Source: Leptodactylus fallax (taxonomy: Eukaryota; Chordata; Amphibia; Anura; Leptodactylidae). Taken from it: a stretch of DNA of 64,000 bases. Under the pieces are notes generated by a model. It saw only the letters and a list, made by a program, of their open reading frames with translations. It searched no databases and had not been told where the DNA came from. The stretch is taken from NCBI GenBank assembly GCA_947044405.1, contig CAMRHE010000012.1:12106001-12170000 (forward strand), read 5' to 3'. The translations under genes and the position numbers were made by a program. Shown piece by piece: positions 1 to 11,030 of the stretch. Each line of letters starts with the position of its first letter. Positions within the stretch are counted from its first letter, which is position 1.

Positions 1-375
1 TGGGAATAACCCTTTAAGGTGCATAGACACCGTAACTGTAGAATGACTTAAGATAAGGCTGCACGTCACTCCACTTATATTGTGGTGCTTAAGCAAAGTT
101 CCACCCTGTAATAAATCTTCTATCATAAGCTCAGCACTCAGGTGTAGATTGATGTTCAATGTGATATTTATTAGTAGAGAGATATCAATCCAATGGTAAA
201 GAATGTGACGTTTAGGTTGATTATCTCAAACCTGCACCTTCATCACACTACAAGTAAAATACAAATATTGCCCCTTATTAAGTATAGCTAACATAGTCCA
301 AGTATACAATGAACATTGTCACTTACTGTCTTGCACCACCAAAACAAAGCTGTCAGCTTATTTTCTCTTGGTTAA

Positions 376-721
376 AGAGGATTTTTCACCACCTCTGCCG
401 AGCCCAACTCTTTGCATCATCTAATAGTTGAAAGTTTTTCTCTAGATCCCACTTCTCCCGAGCAATAAGGACTCTTAGTTTTCTGCTTCATATGCTATTT
501 AGGCTCTGTACTGTCAGGAGGGCGGTTTCAGCCAGGAGCAGGCAAGGAGTGTGATTCTGAGTTCTGACACTGTTCACCTTCGATCAGAATTCAGAATCAT
601 GCCCCCTTGCTTGTTTTTGCCCATTTGACTGTGCAGAGCCTAAACTGCACTGCAATCAGTGGAGCAGCACCTATTCACCGATGCTAAGAACTGAAGTTGG
701 TGTAGGTGGTGAAAGGTCCTT
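376..721. mobile_element. Foldback MITE, TTAA-flanked (copy 1)
   Basis: The left end (agaggatttttcaccacctc after TTAA at 372-375) is inverted near 690-720 (ggtggtgaaaggtcctttat). A related copy is at 63608-64000: both share phrases such as ctctttgcatc, tctctagatccca and cccgagcaa. It has no coding capacity. The right TTAA has decayed. Confidence 0.65.
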
Positions 722-2138
722 TATAACGTGAGGACCTCTATAACATTTTTTTTTAACTAGCCAAAACATTGTCATGCCTGGGCCTCACCACCCAATTTCT
801 CATATATACAAAGTTTTTGTTTATACCCCTGTAGCAAGTGATACATCCAGTCTTGCCTGGTGTACAGTACACATATAACACACATGCAGTCTATAAGTAC
901 TGAACCATATCCTCCAATTTGTTTATTTCTATTTCAGGATATGAAATTATGGCTTTAAGAAGTAGTGTACAAAGTGTATCATTTTAGGGTAGTTTGAGTA
1001 GGACCTGAAGAGGATGCCTTTTAACTTCAGTACAGAGGACCATTATGTTAATGTATAATATGTTAATATAGTTTACATAAACAAATTAAGTGTCCTGCAG
1101 AAGATCAAAGAACATATGAGGAGCAATACATGACTCAGACCAGCACCTGATTGTTACTTGTAACTGTAATGTTGATATAGTCTGTTGTTTAAGGCAAATA
1201 TTTGATATTGTAAGATGGTTCAACGCTCGGTTACTCGTCCCTCTTTGATGTTTGCCAGATGCACTGAAAAGCCTAACTGAAGCTGAAATTTAGCCATCTG
1301 TGTAATTATCCTTTTATTTTATGGTTTATATGACTATTGTTATTATTACAGTTACTCCCTTTAATACTGCATCACGGTTATAGAAAGTGTTATAGAGTAT
1401 GCCCTCAAAAAGTAAATGGCTTTTTAATAAATAAAATCCCCTAAACGCAGGGACATTGAAACTTGTGATCTCTTAATATGGTTGGTACAAATATGATTAT
1501 CCATAAGTAAAAATATTTTCTAAAAAAAAAGTTCTGTGGGGCAGATTTATCAAGTCCCTATGTCGCTTTTGTGGCATTAAAAAGTTCTCGGGTTTCCAAC
1601 TTTTTAAAAGCCACTCGTAACAAAAATAATCATCACAAGTGGCATTTTTACACCATCCTCATTACTTTCTGAAAAGGGGGCATAGCAAAGGCTATCTGTG
1701 GATGGGGCCATTGTCCCTGCTAGATGTATTTATCGATTATCCCAGTTTTCTGTTATAGATGATGTATGAAATCTATGGAAGCTACAAGCTGGCTTGAATT
1801 TCAATTTAGTCCCATGACATGTCAGAGGATGTGTCAGATTTAAGATGGGGTGGGTGCCATTTTATACTTAATATAAAAAATAAAGCCAGTATGGTGTGTC
1901 ACTCAGGGGCATACCTAAAGAGCTTGCATAGGTGAAAGGCCCAAGATCTCCATCAGTAGAGATCGGCACTCATCTCTGTTGCCTGTGGAAGCCACTGTAC
2001 CGAACTCTTCAGACAGAACAGGTAAGTGCAGATCTCTGCTGTTGGAGATGTATTAGCTTTATATGGGAGACAGTGGTTGGAGAATCAGGCTTTCCCCAAC
2101 CGCTGTCATGAGGCTGGAGTGGGGACCTCTTAAGGATC

Positions 2139-2478
2139 TAACCTCATAGGTTTTCAATAGATCATCAATAAGAGATTGGTGGGGGTTCCAACACCTGGGA
2201 CCCCTACTAATCAGCTGTTGGAAGGGACCCTGGTCCTTGTGCAAGCACCATGACCTCTTCGCTATTTACATTGCGCAACATCTGTATTATAGCAGCCAAG
2301 CAATGTTATTTCAGCTTGTAATTACATTGCATGCTCGCTATAAAATAGACAGATTCTGATGTAAATAGTGAAGGGGTCACGAAGTTTGCACAAGTGCCAT
2401 GGTCCCTTCAAACAGCTGATCAGCAGGAGTCCCGGGTGTTGGACCACCACTGATCTCTTATTGATGAACTAACCTGAG
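2139..2478. mobile_element. Foldback MITE with a GGGGGTCC-type core
   Basis: The left arm (catcaataagagattggtgg ... aatcagctgttggaagggac ... ctatttacatt) is repeated in reverse complement on the right (gatgtaaatagtgaaggggt ... cagctgatcagcaggagtcc ... ctcttattgatgaac). Arms are about 150 bp with a roughly 60-bp spacer. Single arms of what looks like the same family occur near 2530-2600 and 58850-58930. Confidence 0.65.
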
Positions 2479-3184
2479 AATAGATTATTAATACAGATGA
2501 ACTGAAATACCCATTTAAAAGGGTTATCCACCTTTTATAAAATGATGTCCTATCATTAAGATAAGTCATCAATTTTAGATCAGTGGAAGTCCGACTGTTA
2601 GGATCCCTGCAGTTCAGCAGTTTCCCAGAGCATGCAGCTCTATGCTGGATGCTGCACTGCTCACTTACTGTACCCAGCAGTTGTGGTTACTATAGTTGTA
2701 TCCCTTTTAAGTCTCTGGGATATCGTTGCAGCACCCACAAGAACATGCTGAAGGAATGGAGTAGGGTGCGTCAATTGTATCTTCAGCTTTGTTATCAATG
2801 CACTTGCAGTACACATCATCAATAATGGTGGTTATACCCATTAAATGAATAATTTTCTGGTGGACGATTGTTTTGCTGATGCAGCCATATACATTTTAAC
2901 ACCCATTAGCCGCTACTTTAATTAAAACTAGCCATACATTAGTAATGACATTGGGTGAAAGGAAAAAAAAATCTTTCTATGAGATATCGTTTGTGGATGA
3001 AAAACCTTTCATAAAAAAATTGGAATGCAAATTTCAAACATGGCATGTCATCTGTCATAGCATGTCATTGGTCAGCTAAAAAAATCATTCGTTGTTAAAT
3101 TTCATTTGTCCATTTTCATGAACTTTAGTCTAATCTGTATGGGCACCTTTAACAAATTGTGCCATTACAGATGCTTATTCCCTG

Positions 3185-3470
3185 TCCACATGATAGGGGA
3201 TAAGTTTCAATTCATTGAAAATGGGGGCCCATAAGTACCCTGAAGCTTCTTTGTGACTGAAGCGCCAATGCGATTGAATAACCGATATTACATTCACTTA
3301 AATGGGGCTGCTGGAAATTGCAGTTTCGGCAGCACCATTGAAGTGGATGGAGCATCGTCCATGCAAGTGCACTGGCGCATTCATAAGGAGACTTCCGTTC
3401 TCCTGACTGCTGTGGGTCCCAGCGGTTGGACCTCCAGAAATCTGACACTTATCCCCTATACAGAAAATTG
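3185..3470. mobile_element. Foldback MITE, degenerate
   Basis: The terminal motif ataggggataagt at 3193-3205 is mirrored by acttatcccctat near 3449-3461. Internal parts such as aatgcg / cgcatt and the ggtccaacc-type stretch are also mirrored. Short open frames on both strands here are by-products of the inverted repeat. Confidence 0.5.
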
Positions 3471-3771
3471 GCCTTGAAACATCACAGAAGACCTTATGAT
3501 AGGAAATCATGGACACATGGATATATTCACATCCAGTGAGTGGCTAAATACAGTCTTAAGCGCCTCTTTTGTTTTGTAGTCTGAAACAGATGAAGTATGA
3601 ATTGTGGGGCCTGTTCATGTAGATGTGCCTGGCATATGTTTGTAAATGTTTTATTTAACTTCTTTTCAATACTAAGTAGTTTTGTTTGTCTTCCTTGTTT
3701 TATTGAAAAAGAAGATAAGACCTCATTTCTTAAATGACCAAATATTCTCACGGTGTATCCAAATGCCATGA

Positions 3772-4035
<264 letters not shown>

Positions 4036-4420
4036 TAAAAACAACTTGCAGCTCCACAAACCATTCTTTCAGTAACTTGTGAGAGATATCATACAGTATT
4101 CATACACCAATTTACAACTTTAGCTCTGGTGAGGTCTTGTGGGAAATGTAACAAAGCTGAGTATGTCATGATATTACATCAGTTGATATCACCTGACACC
4201 TGTTTCTGTTACCGCTATTAAGGCCATGGAAAGGAAAGAATGTGAAAATAAGTTCTCCTTGGTGGAAAAGGGGAACTTGCGCTTGCAGCATTTTTTGAAA
4301 GGTATTAATATATTTACAGTAGATATAGGTCTGCCAAACCTAGTAGCATAATGTGGGAATAAAGCCAATCCAGAAAATCTCCTTCAAATGGAAGAGGAAC
4401 CCATTGTCAAACAGCTTTTT

Positions 4421-4610
4421 GGCTAAGGCCCCACGTAGCGGGCTGCAAAAAGCGAAAAAGCTTTTTTGGAACATTGGTTTTGGAAATCGCAACATTTCCA
4501 CGGCGCATATTTTTCTACAATGAATCCCATCCACCTTGCAGAGACTGTAAAAAGCCACAGTTTTTGCTTTGGTGTTTCCGCCTCGGTTTATGCCATGTGG
4601 GGCCCCGGCC
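4421..4610. mobile_element. GGCTAAGGCCCCAC-type MITE
   Basis: The left end ggctaaggccccacgtagcg is inverted at the right end as gccatgtggggccccggcc. It is the same family as 49898-50109, 53860-54143 and 59149-59422, which show 3-bp TAA/TTA duplications. Here the flanking duplication is not clear. It abuts a LINE tail at its right end. Confidence 0.65.
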
Positions 4611-4807
4611 ATTCAAGGTTATTGTCTGATCTCATAGATTGTAAGCCCTTGCGGGCAGGGCCCTCTATCCCACTGTGCCAGTTGGTCACTGTTAGTATTA
4701 TCTGTTTTGTAAATCTTGTGTACCATATGTTAATCCTCAAATGTAAAGCACCATGGAATTAATGGTGCTATATAAATAAACATAATAATAATAATAATAA
4801 TAATAAT
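4611..4807 (+). mobile_element. LINE 3' tail (CR1/L2/Rex1-like) ending in ATA repeats
   Basis: The block tagattgtaagcccttgcgg ... ccagttggtcactgttagta ... caccatggaattaatggtgc tatataaataaa then (ata)n closely matches the 3' end of the LINE fragment at 56650-57095. 5' truncation with a microsatellite-like end is typical of CR1/L2-group LINEs. No coding sequence remains here. Confidence 0.75.
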
Positions 4808-5259
4808 CAGTGTGAAGCAGGGTACTAGCTGGCTGGGTGAGAGGTCATAGACGTGGCTCAGAAGGTGTACTATGTCTCCATAAAGAGTCATTGCCTGATA
4901 GAAGCCACTTTGCAGTGCACAGGGACTTGTTATATCATGCATACCCTGCTAAGAATTCTGGGAAAACAATATGCAAATAAGTCCTCCTTGGTGAAGAGGG
5001 GGGGCCTTGCTCTAGCACTACCTTTTGGAAGGTAGCTCCCTATAGAACAACGCCTAGTTTTCCTGAAACCTATTGGCATATGCTTGGATTAAAGTCAAAG
5101 CAGACTTTAGCCCTAAAATTTACATTCAGAAGGGGTGAAAGTAGGAAATACATTACGCAATTTATTATGTACTTTCTCCTGAGCCTGAAAATATTCCAGA
5201 TGTGGATGTAATGGCATTTGAAGAACAGATTTTACTGGAATAGTTTTCAGGTGCCATTT

Positions 5260-7040
5260 CTCATTTTCAGAGCCTCTAAAGTGCCAGTACAATTTTGGAA
5301 ACTACACTCCTCAAAGAATTTATCAAGTGGTATAGTGAACATTTGACCCCAAAGCTGTTTTACAGATTTTATTAACATTGGGACGTGAAAAAGTAAAATT
5401 ACTTTTTTCTCAAAGTGTCGCTTTAGCCCCCAAGGCCAAGGGGCTAAAGGAGATGTACCCCACAGTTTGATAAGCAATTTCTCACAAGTATGGAAATATA
5501 CCACATGTGGATTTTGGCACATAGCTGGCTACAGAAGGCGACGAGCACCATTGAAGGAGTTGGCCACTTTCAGACCAATATCAAGAGACAAATCTTATTT
5601 TTGTATCAGAAAAAGTTGTACAATTTTCCAACATACTTTCTGTATCAATTCCTCATGGTTTTCTAGATCTTTGCTTGTTGTCATTCATTCTGCTTACTGC
5701 CAGTGGATAAAAATCAGTCCATGGTTATGCGATATACAGTCCACACAGGTGCACAACTCGTTATAGTCACAGCACAGTAATTAGACATGTGCCTGCTAAC
5801 GCGCTGTGCACCTGTGTGCTCATCACATGACCATGGACTGTATATCACATGACCATGGACTGTACAACACATGACCATGGACTGATTTTTATCTTCTGGC
5901 AGTAAGCAGAATGAATGACAGCAAGCAGAGATCTAGGAAACCATGAGGAATTTATACAGAAAGTATATTGGAAAATTGTATAACTTTTTATTATACGAAC
6001 AATAACATTGGTCTCTCAATATTGGTCTGAAAGAGACCAACCCCTTTAAGCTTTTGGAGGGAAGAATCTTTTTCAGTTTCCATGATACATTCGCAGAGCT
6101 CCTAAGGTGCCAGTACAATGGTAAATACCAAGAAGTGATCTCAGTTTGGAAACTGCACCCCTCTAAAAATTTATTACTGATCATATTGACCCCAAGGATG
6201 GTTTCAAATAAGAAATGCGCAGTGGATGGTGCAAAATAAAAACTTTAATTTTCCAAGATATAAGGTATTTCAGTGCCCAGTATGTCATGCCCATCTTGTG
6301 CCACTGTGAAAGTCAGCTTTCTAGTTATGATGCTCTGTTTCATAATTTTGGAAACACCCTACATGCAGCCCTAGTCTTTTGCCTGGAAATACAACAGAAG
6401 TGAAAGAGCACCATGTGCATTTGTGGCATAATTTGGTCATTTGCATTGCATTGCAGGCTCTGAATTAAAATTAAAACCTGACCCCCAAAATATAACCCTA
6501 TTTTGGAAACTACACCCCTCAAGGAATTTATCAAGGGGTATAGTGAGCATTATGAGCCCAAGAGTACTTGCCAAAAGTACAAAGTGCAAAGTGAAAATTT
6601 TAACTTTTAAATACATATGCAATTCCAGTGTTCTATATTGCTTACTAAACCACTGGAAAAATTCTTTGAGGGGTGCAGTTTCCAAAATGGGGTCATTTAT
6701 CAGAGGGTTGAACTTTAAAGTGCTCTGCAAAATTGATATAACATTCAAAAACGAAAAAATCTCAATCTATGCTCCAAAAACAAATAGCACCCATTCAGCA
6801 GTTTATACCCACATATGTGTCATATATGTGAGCATAAACTAATGTTTGGTCGCACAGCAGTGAGCAGAAGGGAGGAAGCGATGTGTATACAACACAGATT
6901 TATGTATTTTGGATGCCACGTCCTGTTTGCAGAGCCCCTGAAGTGCCAGTAAAGTGGAATCCCCTGAAAATGCCCCCATTTTGAAAACTGCACCCCATAA
7001 ACAATTTATCAACGGGTATAGTGAGCATTATTTTTCCAAA
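5260..7040. repeat. Modular repeat region with a ~100-bp recurring unit
   Basis: The same module recurs at about 5266-5345, 6093-6195, 6494-6560 and 6926-7035: gagcctctaaagtgccagta, then tttggaaactacaccc, then aatttatcaaggggtatagt, then gagcat. An inverted piece lies at 6655-6690. The 5555-6045 foldback element has inserted between the first two. This looks like the interior of a large non-autonomous DNA element common in frogs; I cannot place its exact left end. Confidence 0.55.
5555..6045. mobile_element. Foldback MITE A, copy 1 (TTAA-flanked)
   Basis: The ends (agttggccactttcagacca ... tggtctgaaagagaccaacc) and long inner arms are inverted: attcctcatggttttctaga versus tctaggaaaccatgaggaat, and ggataaaaatcagtccatgg versus ccatggactgatttttatc. 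TTAA is at 6046-6049; the left target copy has become TTGA. The centre has three tandem copies of acatgaccatggactgta. A clear second copy is at 42679-43125. Confidence 0.8.
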
Positions 7041-7520
7041 TCTGAATGAACAGTGGATGGTAAAAGTGAATATGTAAATTGTGAAGTGAACATAGGGTAC
7101 CCCAAATTCCCAACTATTTTCGCAGTAGTTCCTCTGATTGGGGGAGTCACTCTGGGGGTCACTTCTGGTGTCTTGTCCCTCATAATCTCTAAACCTGGGG
7201 AGTACTTTCATGTACGCTCGCACAGCTTATACATTTCTCTTCCTGTTACAGCCAGTTTTGCCCTAAAGATTTTTGGGTTATTTGTTGTCACATTTTTCTG
7301 GTGAGGTAGCCATATGAGGGCTTATTTTTGTGTAACGACATCATTTTGAGGTGCCTATAATTTATTGACTAAACTCTTTTTGTGGGGGAGGGGATAAAAA
7401 AAGCATCACTTCTGGCGCTTCTTTTTAACATCTTAGATTTTATACAGTTCACCGCACAGCATTAAGTAACATGTTACCTTTATTTTATGGGTTGGCACAG
7501 TTATGGCGATACCCAAATTA

Positions 7521-8613
7521 CCATATTTTTCAGACTATAAGACGCACTTTTTTTCCCCCAAATTTGGGAGGAAAATGGGGGGGGGGTGTCTTATAGTCTG
7601 AATGTGGGTGTTAGGGGGCGGGCGGAGGAGAGGGGTTGCAGTATCACCCCACTCCTGCTACCGCCGGCTTCCTGCAGCGGGGCTTCCTGCAGCGGCAGGA
7701 GTGGGGGCGATGTGCGGGCCCTGGGATTGGAGGAGCGGGTGTCCCATTGAAACATCCCGGCGGATGCCGGGTCTGTAAAGATGGTGGCGGCCGCTCTGCT
7801 GCAGAGCGCTTGCCATAGCTACTCGGTTTCCGCTGTAATGTACAGCGGAGACCTGGAGCTAATGCCAGCGATCAGATTCCACTCCGATTGTGGGCATTAC
7901 CACTTCAAAGCCCCCCCTAAAGTGTAAAAGTAGCCCCTGGGGCTGGCTGTTGCAGGCTGGCTCCTGCACAGCGAAATCGTAATATCGTAATAGTAATATT
8001 ACTGTTACGGCTGATCATAGTAATGTACAGAATCTCCCATAGACTGCAATACAGTTGTTTTGCAGTCTATGGGACTTGCAATCAAATGATTGCAGGTTCA
8101 AGCCCCCCTAAGGGGGGGGCTAATAAAATAGTAAAAAAAAAAAAAAAAGTTCTAAATAACCCCCTTTCCCTGGAAAACATATGAAAGTAGAAAATTACTG
8201 TGAAACACATACACACTAGGTATTCCTGTGTCCAAAAACACCCTCTCTACAAACTTATAAAAATATTTTTCCTGTATTGTGAACGTTGTAGCGGGAAAAA
8301 AAAATCAAAAGTGCCGAACTGCCATTTTTTTCACTGTTTCGCCTCTGATTTGAATAAAAAGTGATCTAAGCAATAGACATTCCCAAAAATGGTATAACTA
8401 AAAAGTACATCTGGCCCCGGAAAAAAGACGCTCTATGCATCCCCATACAGCTGCAAGGCCACCTGCAGTGACCTTGCAGCTTTTGCAAAACTACAACTCC
8501 CATATATAAAATATTTTACCATTTTTTGCTTCAAAATTTTTTTTCCTATTTTCCTCCTCTAAAACCTAGATGCTTCTTATGGTCCGGTGCGTCTTATAAT
8601 TCGAAAAATACGG
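7521..8613. mobile_element. TA-flanked non-autonomous element, GC-rich core
   Basis: Terminal inverted repeats ccatatttttcagactataa at the left and ttataattcgaaaaatacgg at the right each lead into or out of gacgca/tgcgtc. They are flanked by TA at 7519-7520 and 8614-8615. The left end carries gggaggaaaatgg and the right end the complementary cctattttcctcctc. The interior is unusually GC-rich (about 7610-7930) with gcagcggggcttcctgcagc type repeats and carries no long ORF. It sits inside another repeat that continues on both sides. Confidence 0.7.
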
Positions 8614-9626
8614 TAAATTGTTTTTTAATGTGTTAATATTTTTGCAAAATAAAATCACACTTGTTTTTGTTTCTCAACCTCTATAAGGCATAACATTTTT
8701 ATCTTTCTGTTTATAGAGCTGGTTGAGGGCTATTTTTTTGTGGGACAAGCTGCACTTTTTATTGATACTGTTTTTGATCACTTTTTATTGTGCATTTTAT
8801 GAGGCAAGATGGTCAAAAGTCATTACTTCTAGTGTGATTCTTTTTTTGTTTATTTTTAACGATATTCACCATGAGGGTTTAGTAATGTTTTCGTTTTCTA
8901 TATAGTGCGACAGCTTGGGGAATTAAACTCAAAATGGCGGTTTCTCCTGGTCCGGACAGCGGTGGTTCATGGTACTGGGTGCCGGAAAGATAGCTTTCAG
9001 ACGGTCCAAGTGTAAAAAGTGGCTTTATTCAGCTTAACTGCAACATAACAAAACAACAAACAAAACCTAGGCCGCCGTTAGGGCCCTAACTCACTCATAG
9101 AGCCCAGAACTAGCCTCTGGGGCAACAAGAGCCTGACTTAGTCTCCGTAAGTCCTCTCTGGACCCAAGCCCTCTGGGACAGACTGCCTCTCTGTCCTAGG
9201 CTGGTCCACCATTTCCTGCTCCATGCAGGTTTCTCCAGCCTTCTAGAGATACACGCCCCCCACCCAAAGGTGTGGCTGAAGGCCTTTTCAGGGCTGGGCC
9301 TGGGTCTCTCCACAGCGCCCTCTGGCTCACATACTCACAATAGTAAATATTATTATATGTAAAAGGGTCTTTTGAATTTTTTAATTTCTTTATTCTTCTT
9401 TTTCAAATACTTATGAAGGTTTTTTGTTTTTGTTTTAACTTTTTTTTAGGATTTTTTTTCTTTTTTGTCCGACTAGGGGTCTTAAAAGAGTGATCTTCTG
9501 ATTGCTGGTTCAGTAATATACAAATCCTGAGTGGGTGCCATCAGCATGATGTAATAGTACATCATAGTGTGGGAAGTTACACCACTCCATGGTGTACTAT
9601 TACGTCATGTGGCGTAAAGGGGGTTA
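8614..9626. repeat. Right part of a large frog-type repeat ending at TTAA
   Basis: T-rich sequence that resembles 26691-27420 (gctatttttttgtgggacaagc; atggcggtt). It ends with tattacgtcatgtggcgtaa agggggttaa near 9600-9626, the same style of end as the TTAA element at 57855. A GC-rich block at 8940-9320 appears to be a separate insertion that I cannot classify. Confidence 0.4.
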
Positions 9627-10279
9627 ATAGCATAAGCTTGTTTGATCAAAAATCCCGGCAACAAGAGAAAATGGACCCTAAGTTTAACTCCGAATCTGAG
9701 GTATTGCACATTACCTGATATGGTCCTTTTGGACCACCAATCATTACCAAAAACAGAGGTAAAATTTTAACCATTTAGAGTGTCACTTGTGTTGCAGATG
9801 ACATTTGCTTTTATAAATCACTTCAATGCAGTTTGTGAAAGTTATGTTGCATGGAGGCCATGAGTGATCAAGTCAAGTCCAAATTCTTAAAAATAGAGGT
9901 CTTTCTGACACTTCCACAGGACAGTAGCATTATGTTTATGCCTTTATTGCTTTGCTTTTATGTTTGGGGTTACTATGATAATTTGGATAGTTCAGAAAAC
10001 TTTTTCTCCTGTGTTCATTTTACTCTCTACCTTTGTTGTTGGCATATTGATATCCTTGTCCTTTGGAAACTTGTAGCCCTTACTTTCAATAGTCTTGTAG
10101 CTCCTACAATCACAGAAGAGCCGCTTCCACAATTGAAGTCAGTAGCAGCATCTCTTCTGTGATTGGTCCATTTAAATTTAGTGCCAAGTACTTGCTAAAT
10201 TCATATGGCCAAAACGTTTATTCATAGTGGAGCTGCCACTGGTAACAGCAGAGTCAGCACTGTTATGATTTTTTTTTGT

Positions 10280-11030
10280 TTTTCTCAACCACTGCCGCCA
10301 ATATTATTTACTATCCCTGTACTGTGATATCATAGTGTCACAGCACAGGGGTAGATCATAACAGGACCACAGCCGCTATTACCGGTGGTGGTCTTCCAAC
10401 TACAGAAGAGCCTCTCTGCCTTTATGGAATTCAATAGTGGCAGTGGACAAATTCAAAATGGCCAAATAAAGGAGATCTGGAGGCGTATATAAATTTCTGT
10501 TGCAGCTGTGGCACTTCAAATTCTAATGACCAAAGCGACCACTGCCACTGTTATTTTCTATCCCTGTACTGTGACACCATAGTGTGATAGCACAGGGATA
10601 GATCATAGCGGGACCACCACTGCTACTATTAGGGTGCCAACTCTTCTGTGATCGGTCCATTTGAATTTAGTGCCAGTATTCATAATGGACAAATGGTCAA
10701 TTCATAATGACAGTACTGGCGGCAGCTCTGCTATCTTTTTTTTTTTTTATTTTATCAACCACTGCCACCATTATTTTTATTACTATCCACAGCACAGGGA
10801 TAGATCATAGTGGGACCATACCCGATACTACCGGTGGTGGTCTTGCTATCACAGAAGAACCGCTGTCGCAATTGAATTCAATAACGGCAGCGGCCCTCCT
10901 CATCCATTGGTCTAGAGCGCTAAGTTCCAAGGGGTCAGTCACAGAACTGAAACAGTTCTGCTATTATTTTTCAACCACTGTCACCAATGTTTTTATTACT
11001 ATCTCTGTACTGTGACATGTTTCGACAGTC
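10280..11030 (+). repeat. Degenerate tandem array of ~215-250-bp units with hairpins
   Basis: The phrase accactgccaccattattt recurs with variation at about 10288, 10538, 10758 and 10973. Units share ctatccctgtactgtgac, a hairpin ending cacagggatagatcatag, a gggaccac-ctattaccggtggtgg block, and cacagaagagccgct-aattgaattc. In at least two units the ctatccctg...cacagggatag segment is a stem of 10-11 bp. Related but partial sequence extends back to about 10080. Confidence 0.65.
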
